Assembly: GCA_025024175.1 (NCBI GenBank)
Contig: QCXZ01000053.1
Location: 4,712,001-4,776,000 of the forward strand
Source of the DNA: Rhyzopertha dominica
Taxonomy: Eukaryota > Arthropoda > Insecta > Coleoptera > Bostrichidae
Direction: 5' to 3'
DNA: 64,000 bases
A program made the position numbers and the translations under genes. The notes beneath the pieces are model-generated. The model searched no databases, had not been told where the DNA came from, and saw nothing but the letters and a program-made list of their open reading frames with translations. Positions 52,835 to 64,000 of this stretch are shown one piece after another. The number at the start of each line of letters is the position of its first letter. The first letter of the stretch is position 1.

Positions 52835-53446
52835 ATATAAAGCCTTTGTACAGGCCCTTCGGTCCTGGGCATGATTAATCGTTTCCACAACTTTCTATTT
52901 CTCACTTTATTCTTCCAGTCTGTAATCTTTCTACTCGTGAGGTCATCCACAACTGCTTCCCTCCACCTTTTCCGTGGTCTTCCTTGCTTTCTTCTGTTAT
53001 CAGGCTTCCTCCATGCAATTTGCTTCACCATACGCTCTTCGGTTATTCTTTCCAAATGTCCCAGCCACTGTAATCTTCTTGCTGTCACTATTTCCACTAT
53101 GGCTGCACCTTTATACAGTTCATACACTTCATTATTTGTCCATCTAAGGTACCCTGCCTCCAACTTCTTACGCCCGAATATTCGTCTCAAGATTTTTCTT
53201 TCCCATCTCAACAAAAATGTCCTGATATTTCCTGTTCAGCACCCATGACTCTGCCCCGTATAGAAGTGTTGGCTGAATGATAATCTTGAATAACTTTATT
53301 TTCACCTTTCTTGCACAGTTTTTTGCCCTTATCAGATGGTTCAAGGCACCGACACACCTGTTTGCCTTCATAAGTCGTCGTTCAATTTCTCTTCCTTCCT
53401 CCCCCTTATTGGTCATTAACATTTCTAGGTAAATGTACTCTTTCAC
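52835..53446 (-). mobile_element. Second non-LTR element inserted into the first
   Basis: The - strand reads KEYIYLEMLMTNKGEEGREIE, LYGAESWVLNRKYQ, ILRRIFGRKK, RRLQWLGHLERI and RKQGRPRKRWREAV. These are the C-terminal order of RTE/CR1-type endonuclease-reverse transcriptases (often mis-named craniofacial development protein 2). The 3' end is followed by a TATATATATA tail (about 52828-52838) that joins directly to the Jockey-like fragment. A relative 3' end is at 11540-11800. Confidence 0.82.
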
Positions 53447-53459
53447 TTCTGGTAATTTT

Positions 53460-55015
53460 AGTTACCGTGGCGAAATGCGATCCCACCACACTCCCCCACT
53501 CTAGCCGGGTCAAGTGACGTTGCTAGCAATATTTGAATTTGGCGGAAAACTTTAGAGGGCGAAAATAAGACAATATAACAGAAATATTTTTTGTTGCTAG
53601 TATCTCACTTCATTGGGTCTAGGAAAACCTACAAATGTGTTGCAATAACGATTTGTGATCGAGGGCTACAATCCCATAACAACGAAAATGGGACACCCTG
53701 TACTTTAGATAGCATAAACCTTCCTCGTAGCTAGCGATTCCTGGAGTCTAGGAAATTTCGTAGTCTTTGGCAACGCAACCGCCTACCCGATAGCGCTCAA
53801 ACATAATTTTTTTCCATAACAACCCAAGTGCCTACGCCGCTATCTCGACCGATGTCGCGCATCCCTCTCGAGTTAATTACTTTTAAATTTAATTACTATC
53901 CAGATATATCTTAATACCACTCGAATTTATTTGGATTACGATGTGTCCGAACGCCAACGCGCTCAAATCCCCCCGCTGCATCGCCATGGGGCGGTGTGCA
54001 AAATATTTTCTAGTATGGGAGGCTTATTCTTGTAAAATTTTGATAACGCGACAGGGAGGTGATGTCATACGCACAATAATAATAAGTGGTGCACGTTCAC
54101 CTGACCATACAGTTGGTGTAGCGCGATTGTACCGTCAGCAGCCATGGTAAGTAGTGTAATTAATAATTTATATACCTACGTTGCGAAATCGGTTTTGGCC
54201 GTCTCGTTTTTCCTTATTTGTACATGCCGCACTTATCGACTTGTCACATTGCCTAAGAGCGCATGAAAAATTATTGCCCCATCGGTCGTCAGGATGGTGA
54301 GACGATTTTTTTTTTGAAAATTAGAGGACACAGAAAGCCGCAGATATTTTCTGATAATTAGCAGGTACGATTTTCTGGAACTGTTTACATATAATTTTAA
54401 TAACACTCGGAATATTAATAAACATCACATGTAGCTTGTTATTACAACAGTAACAAGTTAAATATTGACTTAACATCAGGAAATGACGCTTCCATCATTA
54501 AAAAAAAAACGTGGCATATCCATTTTTTTTCATTCATACAAAAACTCTATTTTTATCAACAAAAAACATTGACTTATTCTTTCACGTAGATTTCATCCCG
54601 GTGGCAGTAAACGGAAGGCATTCTTAGATCTTTAAACCGGTGAAAATCACTGGGTCTAAGTCAGGATTATATATAATTTTCAGCTCTTCGCGGGTTATGT
54701 CTGCAATTATTTAAATATAACCCAAACACAGAGAAAAAAAACCTGAATTTATTTTTTCCAGTCAATTCATCTCTATTTAAAACCCTTAACTAACCTGTAC
54801 GTTCAGGATTGTTTTTTACTATACGAAATATTTCTTTTACTTTTCAGAAGTGTTATTAATCAGTTTCGCTTCAAAAAGTTAAATCAAAATAAATGGTATA
54901 GTACAAAAAAGTGTCAGCCGTAAGAGAGAAAATCAACAAATTCAAATATACCAAAAAAACCGCTGCAAATTGAATCAATACTTCCATATCCAATTGTCAA
55001 AATGACATTTACGTT
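53460..55015. other. Mixed intergenic stretch with a CpG-richer patch
   Basis: 53460-54160 is richer in G+C than its surroundings and includes a TACAGGGTG-type right terminus (GGGACACCCTGTA, 53690-53702). A frame at 53941-54150 has no recognisable domain; ATG at its end is followed at once by a GTAAGT donor. No gene can be supported. Confidence 0.3.
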
Positions 55016-55019
55016 TTTA

Positions 55020-55625
55020 TTTCTTATACTATACGATTAGTAATCAGGTTTTGAGCATTTTTCTCTCTAAACATTTTTTCTAAGACAAACAGTCCTCGTG
55101 ATATTAGCAAAAATATATAAATTTTAAAATCTGTTTTTTCCAAATAAGTCGAAAATTATTAACTTAACAAAAAATTGTAAGAGTGCTTTCAGATCAGAAA
55201 TTTGATTTTCATTTTTTGAATATATTAAATATATTCTTTCTATTCTTTAAATGACGCTTTTAAAGAGCGAATAATACTCGCATTTATACTACTAATCACA
55301 TACTAAAACGAAAAAAATATTAAAAAAATTGCAAAAAGGGTAGTTACCCCCCAATTTCGCCCGTTCCCGATACCCTACTTACCCCACAAACAATAGGTCG
55401 CTTTGGGTAGTTGAGATTTATACGTTTGCCAAATTTCAAGTTCTTATATTAATTTTTTCGAAAGTTATCGTGTCCACAAACAAAGCCACAAACACACAGA
55501 CAGTTTGTTTTTTGCGTTTCGACCATTTTAAAGCGAATGAGCAAATAAAAATTTTTGAGATTTTTTTTTCGCGATACAATACTTCCCATCCGTTGGATGT
55601 NGACGTAATTACGAGGTATATAAAG
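55020..55625 (-). repeat. Dispersed repeat family E, inverted copy
   Basis: The reverse complement aligns with 45470-45960, as described there. It ends directly before the element starting at 55641. Confidence 0.78.
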
Positions 55626-55640
55626 ATATTTGCGACTGTA

Positions 55641-56900
55641 CAGGGTGTAACAAATTCGTGACTCACCATTGGGATCTTGGAAACAGTAAGAGATATGAAG
55701 ACGGTTAAATGGAGGCAAAGTTGCGTATTTTAATGCTATTTTGAATTTTGCAATTGCGTAAACACATTCTTAATGCAACTTTTTACGCAGAATCGAATGG
55801 TGNTNGCGTTTTCTTTCTAAAANGTTTGGTTTTTGTTATTTCATGGCCAACTTTATTTTTTCTACGGACGCGATATTAGATTTTTACACATATCGGTAGT
55901 TTTTTAAGACGATTTCAATGATGTATCACTTGCTATAATAAATTACAAAACTAGAAATAAAAATTAAAAAAGTATATACAATGTTTTATAGTTTTTTAAT
56001 TTTTTTTATATTTGCAATTTATTATAGCAAGTGATACATCATTGAAATCATCTTAAAAAACTCTATCGATATGTGTTAATATGGCGGGCGTCCATAAGAA
56101 ACGGACTCAGCAATTTATTTCTTAATATCTATCTAAATCAAGTAGCCATACTTGCGCTACAAATAGAAATTCAAATTTTCGCCGTTTGTTTCATTTAAAT
56201 CCACGAGATCCAGTTGCCAGTCTAATAACAATTGAAGGTGGGTACACAAGTTTCGTACTACTACTTCAGGTGCCCGAGAAAAACAAAAACAAAGCTGTAC
56301 GCACACTTGAAAATACTGAAAGGGCTGGAGCAGGTATGTTCAAAGTATCGAAAGATTGCTGAGCGACAAGCATTAGCACTAGATATTTCAAACCGAAGTT
56401 TTCGCCGCATCCTGAAAGACTGACGATTCCATCCTTGCAAAATTTAAGTCGTCCAGATTTTTGAAAACCAAGATATCGTTAACTGCTTGCTGATGTCAGA
56501 TGACGCTCATTTTCATCTGACCGGTTATGTTAATAAACAGAACGTTCGTTATTGCTGAGTGACTGAAAATCATATCAGCAATTTCAAGCAATCCCGCTTC
56601 ACATCGGAGAAGTTGCTGTACGGTGTGCAGCCTTTGGAATTTTTGGACTATTCTTCTTTGAGGAAAACGGCTTGACGTTTACTGTAAGACTACTTCGTTA
56701 TCAACAAGTAATGCGTAAGTTTAAACAGCTTCGCGAGAAAATGGTGGACATGCCAGGAATATGGTTCCACTCATATTTGTTTTCCACATGCAGAAGTATA
56801 TGAATTTTGCACTATTTTTCCACGAATTCTTCCTCAAAATTAACGCTCTCTTACCATCGTTGTAAGAGTTTTATACTAATGCAGAACGTTTTTGGTCGGG
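55641..56900 (+). mobile_element. Decayed Tc1/mariner-superfamily element with internal MITE
   Basis: Begins CAGGGTGTAACAAATTCGTG after TA. Downstream the + strand reads RTLENTERAGAG, then SRPDFENQDIV, LMSDDAHFHLTGYVNKQNVRY (first catalytic aspartate region) and a frame-broken FFEENGLTFTV. These are blocks of the insect transposase group with MSDEAHFHLSGYVNKQN. Multiple stops and frameshifts. A foldback MITE sits at 55862-56095 between the terminus and the coding part. The right terminus was not found. Confidence 0.7.
55862..56095. mobile_element. Foldback MITE with about 90-base arms
   Basis: Arms near 55862-55955 and 56008-56095 are inverted copies: TTTCAATGATGTATCACTTG / CAAGTGATACATCATTGAAA, AAGACGATTT / AAATCATCTT, ACATATCG / CGATATGTG. 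The spacer is about 50 bases and AT-rich. Confidence 0.82.
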
Positions 56901-57607
56901 TGCGAAGCCAATGCCTTTTTTAGCAGTCCAAATATATGGAAATCATATGATGACAAATCCGGATCACAAAACGCTGTAAAAGTACCTCCCAATGCCTCCC
57001 AATTTCTATATATCAGCACTATACTCCCCAAAGCTCATTTTTCGTTTTTACAGAAGAAATGATTAAAGGTTATGCACCATATTTTTAATAAGCAGAATAT
57101 TACGAAAGTAGGCTGAACAGTAATGCACACATGCTTGTAAAACACGAACAAAAATTAATAGCAAGATCACGCAAAAAGTACATTGAAGTACAATTCTTAG
57201 CTTCAAAATCATATATTTTTTCCAACATAGTCACCGATAAAGCTAGTATCAGAGTCCGTGACTGGATTCAGTAGAAAATAAATAAATCGGAAGACGCGGG
57301 TTTGGGGGAGTAAGGGGAGGGTGTTGAATTGATATGTACCGAGGTTTCCAGAAAATCGTGTGCCTTGCGACTTTCAACTTGCTATACTTTATTGTACATT
57401 TTGCCCGATTTTGCTATTTGTTTTTGTTCGTATTCTACAAGCATCTGTGCATTACTTTTCAGCCTACCCTCGTCTTTTCGTTGGCAGCCGCGTATATCAT
57501 TTAAATGTTATTATTTAATTCATTATTGTATCCTGGATTTAATATTTTATAGCTTTAAATAGAATTTCTCTAAATATTGTAAACTGATCTATTCCTTCGA
57601 AGTGTAA

Positions 57608-58140
57608 TTTTTCAAGATTCAACTCCACAGTCAAACTATGCACTTTATTAACAAATGTGTAATAGGGAAATGGTATTCAGCTAATAACAACCATCATCAG
57701 TGCCACATACAAAGATAAAAATCAAAAATGAATTTAAATTAAATTAAACAAAAAGTAGCCCACATGCCAGCAACACAAACAAGATTTCAACGATCAAATA
57801 AATTAATCATTCATAATCGCAAAATTTCCGTTATCTACAATTTTGCATATTTTCAAAATTTACAAAAAAAAACATGTTGAGGATTTGTTACAAAAATGTA
57901 AAGAATTTAAATTCTTTTATTTTGTTTGATCATTGAAATCATGTTTGTGTTGCTAGATTGCAGGCTACTTTTTGTTTGAAATCAAGATTGCTTATTTACA
58001 ATTTGACACTTATAATTAATTGTGATTCTTTTAATTGTATGACGCACTGATGATGGCTTTATTATCTGAAAACGCTTTACTTATTATACAAATTTGTTAA
58101 TAATAATAGTTTGACTTTGTGGAATTGAATCTTGAAAAGC
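57608..58140. mobile_element. Foldback element with about 220-base arms
   Basis: Mirrored pairs from the outside in: TTCAAGATTCAA / TTGAATCTTGAA, AGTCAAACTAT / ATAGTTTGACT, CATCATCAGTG / CACTGATGATG, AACAAAAAGTAGCC / GGCTACTTTTTGTT, AACACAAACA / TGTTTGTGTT. The centre is near 57880. No coding capacity. Confidence 0.82.
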
Positions 58141-59347
58141 TACATAATTTCTTTATTATGATAAAGAAATGAAGTGGAAAGTACTAAAAATGGACTGCTT
58201 CTAACACACAAACTTCTAGTCAGTTCTACAGTACATATTTGGAAGCTATAGTGCGGTATGGTGTATCTTTTTTGAACGAAATGAAGGCTTAATCTTTTGA
58301 ACGATTGAGGTAAATAATAATAATAAAAAATAGGTCAAGCGACACAACATTCGCTTTTGCTGGCATTTCAACACTCTTTTTTATTCTAGCTTTCGCCGCA
58401 AGTGAGTAAATTCATTATCATCTTTTTAACAACTGAGGAGCTTAGTAGAGATGAGACTCTCTATTTTTGTTCCACCAATACTAATTTCGAGGAGAAAAAT
58501 ACACCAATGTTTCTCCATTACTAAAGTTCAACTCTGCTGCCAAATTTTAAACGGGACAGGTGGACCCCAACAACAGTGTGAATTTCTAATTCTTATCTTG
58601 TCGGACAATCCTATTTTCGCTTCGACGACAGACTAATTTTTATATATCCACTACACAGATACGAAATATAGTTGCTATATCTAATTTTTAACGTGGACTT
58701 TGACAAACCTCTCCAAACAGATTGCGCTATGAATCTTCGTCTGATATAACCGTTGTAAACATTTATAAGTGCTGCCAGCCAAAATTTCGAAATCGCTACA
58801 CCATCTCACTGCAGCTAGCCGCTATATACGTGTCGGTCGAAATATCTCGGTCAGTAATTAGAACATAATCTAAATGTGGCGTGAATATGACTATGACTAA
58901 CGCTGGTCTTGAATCACTGTGTGCACTAAAACGAAATTTTACTATCGAAATGCTTCTACGCGTGCCGTACGTATAAGGGATGCCATTCGCGCCGTAGCAC
59001 TTGTTTGAACGTGCGCTTACGTCATTGGAAAAATGAAAGTTGCTTCAAAACAAAGCCGCAGGCGGTGCCAAAAAAAGTAGATATTAGTAGGTACGCTTTG
59101 CACGTCTAAAATGAAGCCCTTGCATATATTAGAAGGCTTTCTGCATGTATATGAAAGACTTCACTTTCGACGAGATTATTTTGATCAAAAAACGTATTTT
59201 TATATGACCTAATAATATGAAAAGACAGTTCCCTTGCATACTCCAGCGAAAACTTGAAATTTGTCTATAGTGAGAGAAAATTTCTTAACGTTACTTTCTT
59301 CACTAGAGCCAAAATACCTACGATTTTTTATTTATTGTAGTCATGTA

Positions 59348-60290
59348 CAGGATGTTTCACGAATGACCCTGACGAAATTAAAAATGCAACCCAAAATATA
59401 TTTACAGAGGTAACATTGATAATTGTTCATCGTCTCAAAAAAATATAAAACGTAGAGAGCTGTATATAAATTCGTAAATTTTGACATAAACTTCAATCAT
59501 TTGCTTCAAGTAAATTCGGTATTGTAAAACAAATTTAATTTTTGAAAAATGTTTATTCAATAACATTAATGTAATAAATGCCCAAAACGATCTTTTAACA
59601 TGCATTAACATTTCTGGAGTGATGGATCTACATGCATTTTATTTTATTTTCTAAATGTTCTACACTTTCAATTGGTGTTTGGTATACTTGCTTTTTTACC
59701 ATTCTTCACAGAAAAAAATCCAAAGGAATAAAGTCCGGGCTTCTCGGGGGCCAGGGATTAATTGAACCTCTTTCTATCCATCGGTTAGGCAAAATCAAAT
59801 CAAGATGATTTCGCACTATTCTATGATAATGCGCAGGTGCCCCATCTTGTTGGATCCGTAGATCTTGTCTTACTTGTAAATTTACATTTTGGAGAAGTAC
59901 AGGTAAAATGTTTCTTAAAAAAAATTAGATAAGTATTGCCGTTTAAACTATCGCGAAAAAAATAAGGCCCAACAATTTGCTTCCTCAATATTCCGCACCA
60001 GACATTCGTCGAGTAGATATTTTGAAAATGTCCTTCTCGAATCCAACGTGGATTTTCTTGCGCTTAATAATGCATGCTATGTTTGTTAACGCCACCACTG
60101 TTAGAAAATCTTGCTTCATCTGAGAAGCAAATGTTGTAATAAAATCTCACATTTAAATTTTGGTGTTCCCGAAAAAAATTACAAAAAGCCAGTCTTTTAG
60201 GATAATCTGTCTCCTTTAAGGCCTGAACCAATTGCAAGTGATACGGATGAAATTAATTGCCTTTAATAATTCGGTGTACTGAAGACAGAC
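59348..60290 (-). mobile_element. Tc1/mariner element, second copy (copy B), 5'-truncated
   Basis: Starts with the same terminus as copy A (CAGGATGTTTCACGAATGA after TA at 59346-59347) and is its reverse complement through the transposase body up to the helix-turn-helix region near 60290. Frame breaks are numerous and differ from those of copy A. Beyond 60290 the sequence no longer matches copy A, so the 5' part is lost or replaced. Confidence 0.85.
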
Positions 60291-60479
60291 AAGCTTCTTG
60301 TAACGCACCGTGAATTTCGGCAACCGTTTTTCGCGTATTGTTTGAATTTTGATATACGCACATTAATCCGCCACAGTGATGCGTTCCATTGCATCAAACT
60401 ACCCCGATTTCAAAATTTTTTACACATAAAATGAGCAGCACTTGTTTTTTCACCATCGCCAGTTCATCGTCAGCTTGAT

Positions 60480-61770
60480 ATGTGCAGGAACTACCACATT
60501 ACCCTCGTATTAAGAAGTTGTATACCAAACAATGAAGAAATATATATAGAAATAATAAAATTCATTAATGATGCATTTACGAGAACGATATCCACGATAA
60601 TTTTATAGAAAACGACATTAAATGGATTTTAAATACTACAATCTAATCATGCACGGTTTTATTTAAGTTATCCATGTATATTATAGTAATCGCCGAAGAT
60701 AAAATATAGAAACTTCGTGGCAAAACAGCATTTTCCTTCTACTATTAAACTTCTTAAGCACCATGAACGTGATTTTTTTTCGCAAAATGACATATAACGT
60801 TAAAACATAAAATAGATCAAGGGTATAGTTAATAATAGTGACATTAGAATTCAATAAGGAAACCAAAAATGAAATAATATACAAGGTTTTCCATTTAAAA
60901 TAACAAAGGTATAATCTGAATAAGTTTGATGTATAAGATATTTTTTGTTTCTTTTTCACGATGGGGCGGGACATCCTGTATAAGAGCAATATATTCCAAT
61001 GTACATGTTTTTTATAAAAAAAATAATCGAATAATCTCATAAAATGTTGTAAATGAAACCACATATTTGTTTGGAATCCACAGCCCACTATAACACACAA
61101 CCTATAACATTACAGCTTAATTTGTTTTTGGAAATCCTCCAGAAAGGAATTTTTTTCGTAAAAACCGTGCCAATTATTAGAATTATGTCGTACAAAGTTG
61201 GCTCAGTCCACTTATTTTGGTAGAAATTCACCAAACATCGAGAAGAATGCGCTACTTTAAAAAAATAAGAAGAGATTACAAAATAAATAATTCCTCGGAA
61301 ATGTTTTGTAAACACAGATACACATTTTTTATCCCCAATCGTCAAAACTTCAATCAACCTTGAAATATAACGCAGGTCGACTTAGAAAACACGTAGTACA
61401 CATTTATCGAAATGATTCATTTCGTAAAACATTCGTATTCTAATCATTTCCTGCATTTATGTTGTCGTTTATCGCTTGTTCTCATCACGCCCCGTTTTGG
61501 CGGTTGTTTATAGTTTAATTGATGTTAAACATTTCCATGGATGATGCGATGACAGCAACCACACTTTTACTTATCGCTGAGGCATTCATAATGCATCACG
61601 TATCCCGATGCATAAAGGGGCATCCGGAAAAACAACTTGAAACACGTGTCTAATATCATTCAGTTAAGCTGATTATGAAAGGACACTATATTTGCGAAGA
61701 ACACTAAAAAATTTTATGTCGTACTATAGTGTTGCTCACTAGCAGCCATATAATCCAACGAGGCTACAAT
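60480..61770. other. AT-rich stretch with one element terminus
   Basis: A - strand start-like terminus TACAGGATGTCCCGCCCC (about 60963-60980) suggests another mariner-type relic. The open frames around it on the - strand have no recognisable motif. No gene supported. Confidence 0.3.
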
Positions 61771-61775
61771 ATGGA

Positions 61776-62111
61776 TTAAAGAATAAGCCTATATGTGTTA
61801 TATGTGTGGAAATTTAAATTTAAAATTATTATATATAGGGTTATGGATTCAACAGCAAAAGAACTTGTGTCACAATATGACAAAGGTCTCAATGGTTTTG
61901 GTGATTTTGTAGAGAAATCAATAATACTTTGCTCAGCTTTTGCTGTAACGATTATTGCACTGTCACATATAGAGTCCAGTAAAGGTCCTTTAGCAACAAA
62001 AAAATCTTTTACAAAAAGGATGTCAACGTTTCCGTCAGGAACAAAGCGTTCCATTGCAGCCCAAACCATCTCAATAGGTTTCAAGTTGGGGAACATCGTA
62101 GGTCTTATCAT
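61776..62111 (-). mobile_element. Transposase C-terminal fragment
   Basis: The - strand frame of 111 codons begins near NLKPIEMVWAAMERFV, the third catalytic block of IS630/Tc1-type DDE transposases (LNPIE..W...K). A degenerate tail follows. No N-terminal part or termini were found. Confidence 0.6.
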
Positions 62112-62221
62112 TTAGCAACTTGTCGGTGACGTATGTTTTGAAACAGGGTACTTACTGGTCACATTCCATCCAAATTCAAACGAGCCAAAGGAATTGCTAT
62201 TAAAAGTTAAAATGTAATGTC

Positions 62222-62751
62222 ACATTTAAGCTATTTGAAAGACTACTTTTTGAACGTATAAATAATGCCATTGACCTATGTATTCCTACCGAGCACGCCG
62301 GTTTTAGACCGAACAAGTGGTAACCTTAACTAATTTTACAGAAGAAAACTTTCAACGAAAAAAGAAAACAGCAGCTTACGATACAGTTTGGAAAGAAGTT
62401 GAAGTTAACTCGTATAATACCTTGTAAAAGAATATATACTTTGTTGAATAACTTACTCTGTAACCGCGGCTTTAGAGTCGCCGGAGAACATTTAAAAACG
62501 GATTACCACAAGGCTCTGTCCTCGCTTCTTTACTTTTCAACTTGTACACCCATGATTTGCCACTTACCCAAGGAAGAAAATTCATTTATACGGATGATAT
62601 GGCACTCGCATGTCAAAGTAAAAACGTAGTAGACTGCAGAGTATTATTAAACAATGACCCATCTGTGTTAGAAACTTTCTTTAAAATATGGAAGCTACGC
62701 CCAAATCCAAGCAAAACTGAAATAATAGTGAAGTTCATAGGCAGTTACTAA
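62222..62751 (+). mobile_element. Non-LTR reverse-transcriptase core fragment
   Basis: The + strand, with frameshifts, carries LFERLLFERINNAID, EHAGFRPNKW, AAYDTVWK, GLPQGSVLASLLFNLYTHDLP and FIYTDDMALACQ (catalytic YxDD box, here YTDD). The end is LRPNPSKTEI. These are RT motifs 1 to 6 in order, of the Jockey-like group. A stop at 62749 and the lack of a tail show a dead fragment. Confidence 0.85.
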
Positions 62752-62819
62752 ATGTAACATTCAAAATACGAGGGTGAATGCTTTCAGCGTCCATAGTATA
62801 AGATAGTATTTTCTCGGAA

Positions 62820-62944
62820 AGATCGCTGTCTCTTGAAAACACTGACAAAAAATTATTAGTCTGACGTTTCGATTACACCTGTAATCTTTGTCAGTCAAAG
62901 ACGAAGAACCTCAAAGTTTGTATGACACAATTTTATTGCATACG
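62820..62944 (+). repeat. Dispersed repeat family D, fullest copy
   Basis: Contains AGATCGCTGTCTCTTG, AAAACACTGACAAAAAATTA, GATTACACCTGTAATC and GACGAAGAACCTCAAA; matches 29915-30034 inverted and 16101-16196 in part. Confidence 0.75.
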
Positions 62945-62977
62945 GTCCCTGACATAGAAACACAAAAATTAAAATAA

Positions 62978-63890
62978 TTATAGGTTTATTTTTCGACAGT
63001 CTCCTTCAACTTCGATGCATTTGGTCCAACGGTGTTCCAATGCTCTGATTCCTCTAGAAAAGAATTCTTGTGGTTGGTCCTCTAACCTTATCACTTGACA
63101 ATCATTGTCATATATCTGGTCCCACGTAGATATTCTTTCAATTTCGGAAATAAGAAGTAATCGCTGGGAGCTAGGTCTAGGGTGTACATGCATTCATTGC
63201 AATATGGCTTTTGTGTACAGGAGCGTTGTCCTGATGGAACCAAATTCCTTTCCTCAATTTTCCCCGTCTTTTTTCTTTGATGCGCTCGTGCAATTTTGAA
63301 ATTAAGTTGGCATAATAAAAACTTGTTATTGTGTGTCCACATTCCAAAAAAAACCATTAAATTTCCGTCCGCATGCCAAAAAATTGTGGCCATAATTTTA
63401 CCATCAGAAGGCACAGGTCTGCTGAAGACTTTGCCAGACTGGCTTCAGAAAGCNGGACTCTCGAACATTTCTGATCAGACGTCAGCGTGCAGATAGGTTT
63501 TTAAGACCTAAAATATCTGCTAATATTTTTGCTATTGTGCCATATGAAAAGTCTGTAATTTCAGCTATCCGACGAATGGTCATTCGCCTATCTGCCATTA
63601 CCATGTCATGTACACGATTAACATTTTCCTAAATAGTAACGGTTGCTGGTCATCCGGCACCCTTTGCATGTTCACACTTTTGTCTTCCCAATTTAAATTC
63701 TTTAGACAAATTTTTTACCACTTGGTAAGAAGAAGCACTCTCAGCTAATACACCTACCATATCTTCATGAATTTCTTTTGGCGACAAGCTTTTCTTTTGC
63801 AAATATTTTATAACCGCGTATCTCAGATTTTTCCTTTGTTCAAAATTATCCAAACACCTTCGCACAAATTCTAAATTATTTTAATAAACA
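62978..63890 (-). mobile_element. Mariner-family transposase, internally deleted
   Basis: The N-terminal piece (63865-63650) begins MRRCLDNFEQRKNLRYAVI with a helix-turn-helix region. After a deletion the C-terminal part shows, in shifting frames, IMATIFWHADG, LDLAPSDYFLFPKLKEYLRG (third catalytic aspartate block) and FFSRGIRALEHRWTKCIEVEGD, then a stop. Frameshifts around the second aspartate block make it inactive. Confidence 0.82.
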
Positions 63891-64000
63891 ATGAATGACA
63901 AGACTGGTATTGAACAAGTATCACAACAAATAAATAAACTTTTAATATGTCAAAGAATTTCACTTCGTAAATACGTGACGCTTCATTCACCCTTAAATTA

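Noticed and set aside
53941..54150. + strand frame in a CpG-richer patch, ending near ATG followed by a GTAAGT donor
   Set aside because: Could be a first exon, but no downstream exon joins it and no domain is visible.
60681..61357. - strand frames of 139 and 89 codons
   Set aside because: Phe/Ile/Lys-rich AT-driven composition without any motif; a transposon terminus lies inside.

Overview
This is a low-GC, intron-rich eukaryotic window from an insect nuclear genome, most likely a beetle. The evidence is short spliceosomal introns (several of only 50-60 bases), insect-type single-copy genes, many TA-flanked Tc1/mariner relics and non-LTR retroelement fragments, and three short tracts of the TCAGG motif, which is the telomere repeat of Tribolium and many other beetles. 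Scattered N bases show a draft assembly. There is no bacterial operon, CRISPR array or phage content. The provided open reading frames miss or truncate most real exons, so the gene models below were built by hand from splice sites and reading-frame continuity.

Five host genes can be assembled completely. From left to right: (1) an SLC25A38-type mitochondrial glycine carrier, + strand, 5720-9659, 5 exons, 285 codons; (2) a SUN-domain nuclear-envelope protein, + strand, 10836-15144, 9 exons, 393 codons; (3) a TTC39-family tetratricopeptide protein, - strand, 24712-15383, 8 exons, 658 codons, tail-to-tail with the SUN gene; (4) U2AF large subunit (U2af50/U2AF2), - strand, 33645-27683, 9 exons, 425 codons; (5) a glutamine-rich protein with two ADAR/Staufen-type double-stranded-RNA-binding domains and no deaminase, + strand, 35912-44747, 7 exons, 398 codons, head-to-head with U2af50. 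An orphan internal exon of an unrecognised gene lies at 48554-48133 on the - strand, and a weak candidate exon at 4215-4082 (-).

The rest is mobile and repetitive DNA. Introns of the TTC39, U2af50 and dsRNA-binding genes carry nested foldback elements, mariner relics, Jockey/CR1-like reverse-transcriptase fragments and degenerate short-period arrays. From about 45 kb to the right end the window is almost entirely transposon debris: Tc1/mariner transposases of several families, two stacked non-LTR elements (52.2-53.4 kb), foldback MITEs and an oppositely oriented pair of a dispersed repeat.

The genes have separate jobs (haem-related glycine import, nuclear envelope, TPR scaffold, splicing, dsRNA binding) and I see no shared pathway. 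The most interesting signals are: interstitial TCAGG telomere-type tracts at rearrangement junctions; a foldback element inside another foldback in TTC39; a perfect RFX X-box upstream of TTC39; a possible stop-containing alternative exon in the dsRNA-binding gene; a retroelement tail abutting a splice acceptor in the same gene; and a stable hairpin just inside a U2af50 5' splice site.
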